A stretch of 64,000 nucleotides of DNA from Deinococcus koreensis (GTDB taxonomy: Bacteria > Deinococcota > Deinococci > Deinococcales > Deinococcaceae): positions 1 through 64,000 of the forward strand of contig NZ_PPPD01000001.1 of NCBI RefSeq assembly GCF_002901445.1, given 5' to 3'. The position numbers were made by a program, and so were the translations under genes. Positions within the stretch are counted from its first letter, which is position 1. Each line of letters starts with the position of its first letter. This document shows positions 62,256 to 64,000 of the stretch, one piece after another. The notes beneath the pieces were generated by a model. It was not told the DNA's origin, did no database searches, and saw only the letters and a program-made list of their open reading frames with translations.

Positions 62256-64000
62256 ATGACCACCCAGGACACCCCCCACCTCCCCGGCCAGACCATGTTC
62301 ACGCCCGTTCAGCCGAACCCCAGTTTCCCCAGGATGGAAGAAGAGCTGCTGACGTGGTGGCAGGAGAAGCGCATCTTCGAGCGCTCGATGGAGGCGACCA
62401 GGGGCGGCCCGAGCTTCACCTTCTACGAGGGGCCGCCCACCGCCAACGGGGTGCCGGGCATCCACCACGTCGAGGCGAGATCCCTGAAGGACCTCTTTCC
62501 GCGCTTCAAGACCATGCAGGGCTACTCGGTGCCGCGCAAGGCGGGCTGGGATACCCACGGGTTGCCGGTGGAGATCGCTGTCGAGAAGAAGCTGGGCCTG
62601 AAGTCCAAGCGCGAGGTGGAGGCCTACGGCATCGACCGCTTCAACGCCGAGTGCCGCGCCACGGTCTTCGAGTACGAGCAGGACTGGCGCAAATTTACGG
62701 AGCGCATGGCCTACTGGGTCAACCTGGACGAGCCCTACATGACGCTGCACCCGAACTACATCGAGAGCGTGTGGTGGAGCGTCAAGCGGCTCGACGAGAA
62801 GGGCCTGCTGTATAAGGGCTTCCGGGTCGCGCCCTACTGCCCGAAGGACGGCACGACGCTCTCCAACGCCGAGGTCAGCGAGGGCTACAAGGACATCCAG
62901 GATCCCAGCATCTACGTGACCTTCGCGCTGCGCGATCCGGCGGCCCTGGGGCTGGACGCGGGCGCGGCCTTCCTGGTCTGGACGACCACCCCCTGGACGC
63001 TGCCCTACAACGTGGGCGTGGCCCTGCACCCGGACTTCGAGTACGTGGCGGCGAAGGACAGGGAGGGGCGCACGCTGATCCTGGCGCGCTCGCTGCTCGC
63101 CGAGGTGCTGGGCGAGGACGCCGAGGTCGTGAAGATGTTCCGGGGCACCGAGCTGGAGCGCGTGGCCTACGAGCCGCCCTTCACCGAGGCCTACGAGGCC
63201 GAGGGCGAGGGCCGGCCGGTCTGGATGAGCGGCCTGGACACCTACGTGTCGGATTCCGACGGCACCGGCATCGTGCACACGGCGCCGGCCTTCGGGGAGG
63301 ACGACATGCGCCTCGCCCGTACCTACGGCTTTCCGGTGATCGTGGGGGTGGACGAGACCGGCAAGCACCGCTTCGGGCCGTGGGCGGGCGTGTTCTTCCG
63401 CGACGCGAACACCGAGATCGTGCGCGACCTGCGGGCGCGGGGGGTGATGTGGAAAGAGAAGAACTTCATGCACTCGTACCCGCACTGCTGGCGCTGCGGC
63501 ACGCCGCTGATGTACTACGCGACCGAGAGCTGGTACCTGAACAACACCTCGATGAAGGCCCGCCTGATCGAGCTGAACCAGACCATCGACTGGCACCCCG
63601 CGCACATCAGGAACGGCCGCTACGGCGGCTGGCTGGAGAACCTGATCGACTGGAACCTGAGTCGCAACCGCTACTGGGGCACGCCGCTGCCGATCTGGGA
63701 GGCCGAGGACGGCGAATACCGGGTGATCGGTTCGTATGCCGAGCTGGCCGAGCTGAGCGGGCGCCCCGAGGTGGCCGGCCCCGACTTCGACCCGCACCGC
63801 CCCTACGTGGACGACGTGACCTTCGAACAGGGCGGCAAGACCTTCCGGCGCGTGCCCTACGTCATGGACGTCTGGTACGACTCGGGCTCGATGCCCTTCG
63901 CGCAGCACCACTACCCCTTCGAGAACAGGGAACTGTTCGAGGGGGGCGGCTTCCCGGCCGACTACATCGCCGAGGCCATCGACCAGACGCGCGGCTGGTT
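62256..64000 (+). CDS. ileS: Isoleucyl-tRNA synthetase (5' part; runs off the right edge)
   Basis: IleRS charges tRNA-Ile and edits misactivated valine. The visible 581 codons show the class I HIGH-like motif GPPTANGVPGIHH near residue 50, PRKAGWDTHGLPVE near 92, the start of the CP1 editing domain (VWTTTPWTLPYN near 240), a zinc-ribbon region CWRCGTPLMYY near 412 and DVWYDSGSMPF near 542. AGGAG lies 5 nt before the ATG. The C-terminal half with KMSKS is beyond the window. It is controlled by the T-box upstream of the cupin gene. Confidence 0.95.
   Translation, partial: MTTQDTPHLPGQTMFTPVQPNPSFPRMEEELLTWWQEKRIFERSMEATRGGPSFTFYEGPPTANGVPGIHHVEARSLKDLFPRFKTMQGYSVPRKAGWDTHGLPVEIAVEKKLGLKSKREVEAYGIDRFNAECRATVFEYEQDWRKFTERMAYWVNLDEPYMTLHPNYIESVWWSVKRLDEKGLLYKGFRVAPYCPKDGTTLSNAEVSEGYKDIQDPSIYVTFALRDPAALGLDAGAAFLVWTTTPWTLPYNVGVALHPDFEYVAAKDREGRTLILARSLLAEVLGEDAEVVKMFRGTELERVAYEPPFTEAYEAEGEGRPVWMSGLDTYVSDSDGTGIVHTAPAFGEDDMRLARTYGFPVIVGVDETGKHRFGPWAGVFFRDANTEIVRDLRARGVMWKEKNFMHSYPHCWRCGTPLMYYATESWYLNNTSMKARLIELNQTIDWHPAHIRNGRYGGWLENLIDWNLSRNRYWGTPLPIWEAEDGEYRVIGSYAELAELSGRPEVAGPDFDPHRPYVDDVTFEQGGKTFRRVPYVMDVWYDSGSMPFAQHHYPFENRELFEGGGFPADYIAEAIDQTRGW

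Overview
The window is a dense, high-GC bacterial chromosome segment that reads as Deinococcus. The clues are gene content (PdxS/PdxT, Rho, UvrC, AsnRS together with a bacterial-type AspRS, a T-box ahead of ileS) and the very frequent placement of a TANNNT -10 box only 6-9 nt before the start codon. That spacing means leaderless mRNAs, a habit documented for Deinococcus. I see no rRNA, tRNA, CRISPR array, prophage or intact insertion sequence. Species cannot be named from the sequence alone.

Layout. 1-4607 (minus) is one operon: MoxR ATPase, a VWA/HExxH partner, NudC, a leucine-rich-repeat-variant protein and a gene cut by the left edge. 4941-10392 (plus) holds a large membrane Fe-S oxidoreductase with a strange repetitive tail, a DegV protein and a beta-lactamase-fold lipoprotein. 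10510-21290 is mixed metabolism: a DHH phosphoesterase, a HAD hydrolase, isocitrate lyase, cytidine deaminase, a CNNM/CorC transporter, an acrylyl-CoA-reductase-like enzyme, a subtilase lipoprotein and a DUF2227 protein. 21753-28498 holds a cysteine-cluster protein, a GAF-HD protein, an APH-like kinase, upp, a WecA/WecB pair for envelope glycan and a lipid kinase. 28637-33596 (minus) carries asnS and the glycolytic run gap-pgk-(Imm51-like)-tpiA. 33847-39383 holds YceI, aspartate kinase, a PAP2 phosphatase, a small ORF and uvrC.

39543-44471 (minus) is a compact, overlapping operon of HAD, M19 dipeptidase, NlpC/P60, dipeptide epimerase and Gfo/Idh oxidoreductase, which looks like a muropeptide-salvage pathway. 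44661-48249 holds a class V aminotransferase, a phosphoesterase and Lnt. 48261-49758 holds a tyrosine recombinase, a 28-bp site shaped like a chromosomal dif site just upstream of it, and an HNH nuclease ORF. 49886-56954 holds a second lipid kinase, a small lipoprotein, hisS-aspS, two overlapping alpha/beta hydrolases and pdxT; pdxS follows to 57834. 57975-64000 holds a single-domain response regulator, a LysM-M23 endopeptidase, rho with a short leader ORF, and a T-box leader driving a cupin gene and ileS, which runs off the right edge.

The intergenic DNA is the most unusual part. It contains six copies of a TTCACGAT...ATCGTGAA palindromic repeat, several perfect inverted repeats at operon junctions, a 78-bp element with 12-bp terminal inverted repeats plus a decayed relative, a 32-bp near-perfect palindrome, and operator-like repeats before aceA, pdxS and gap.
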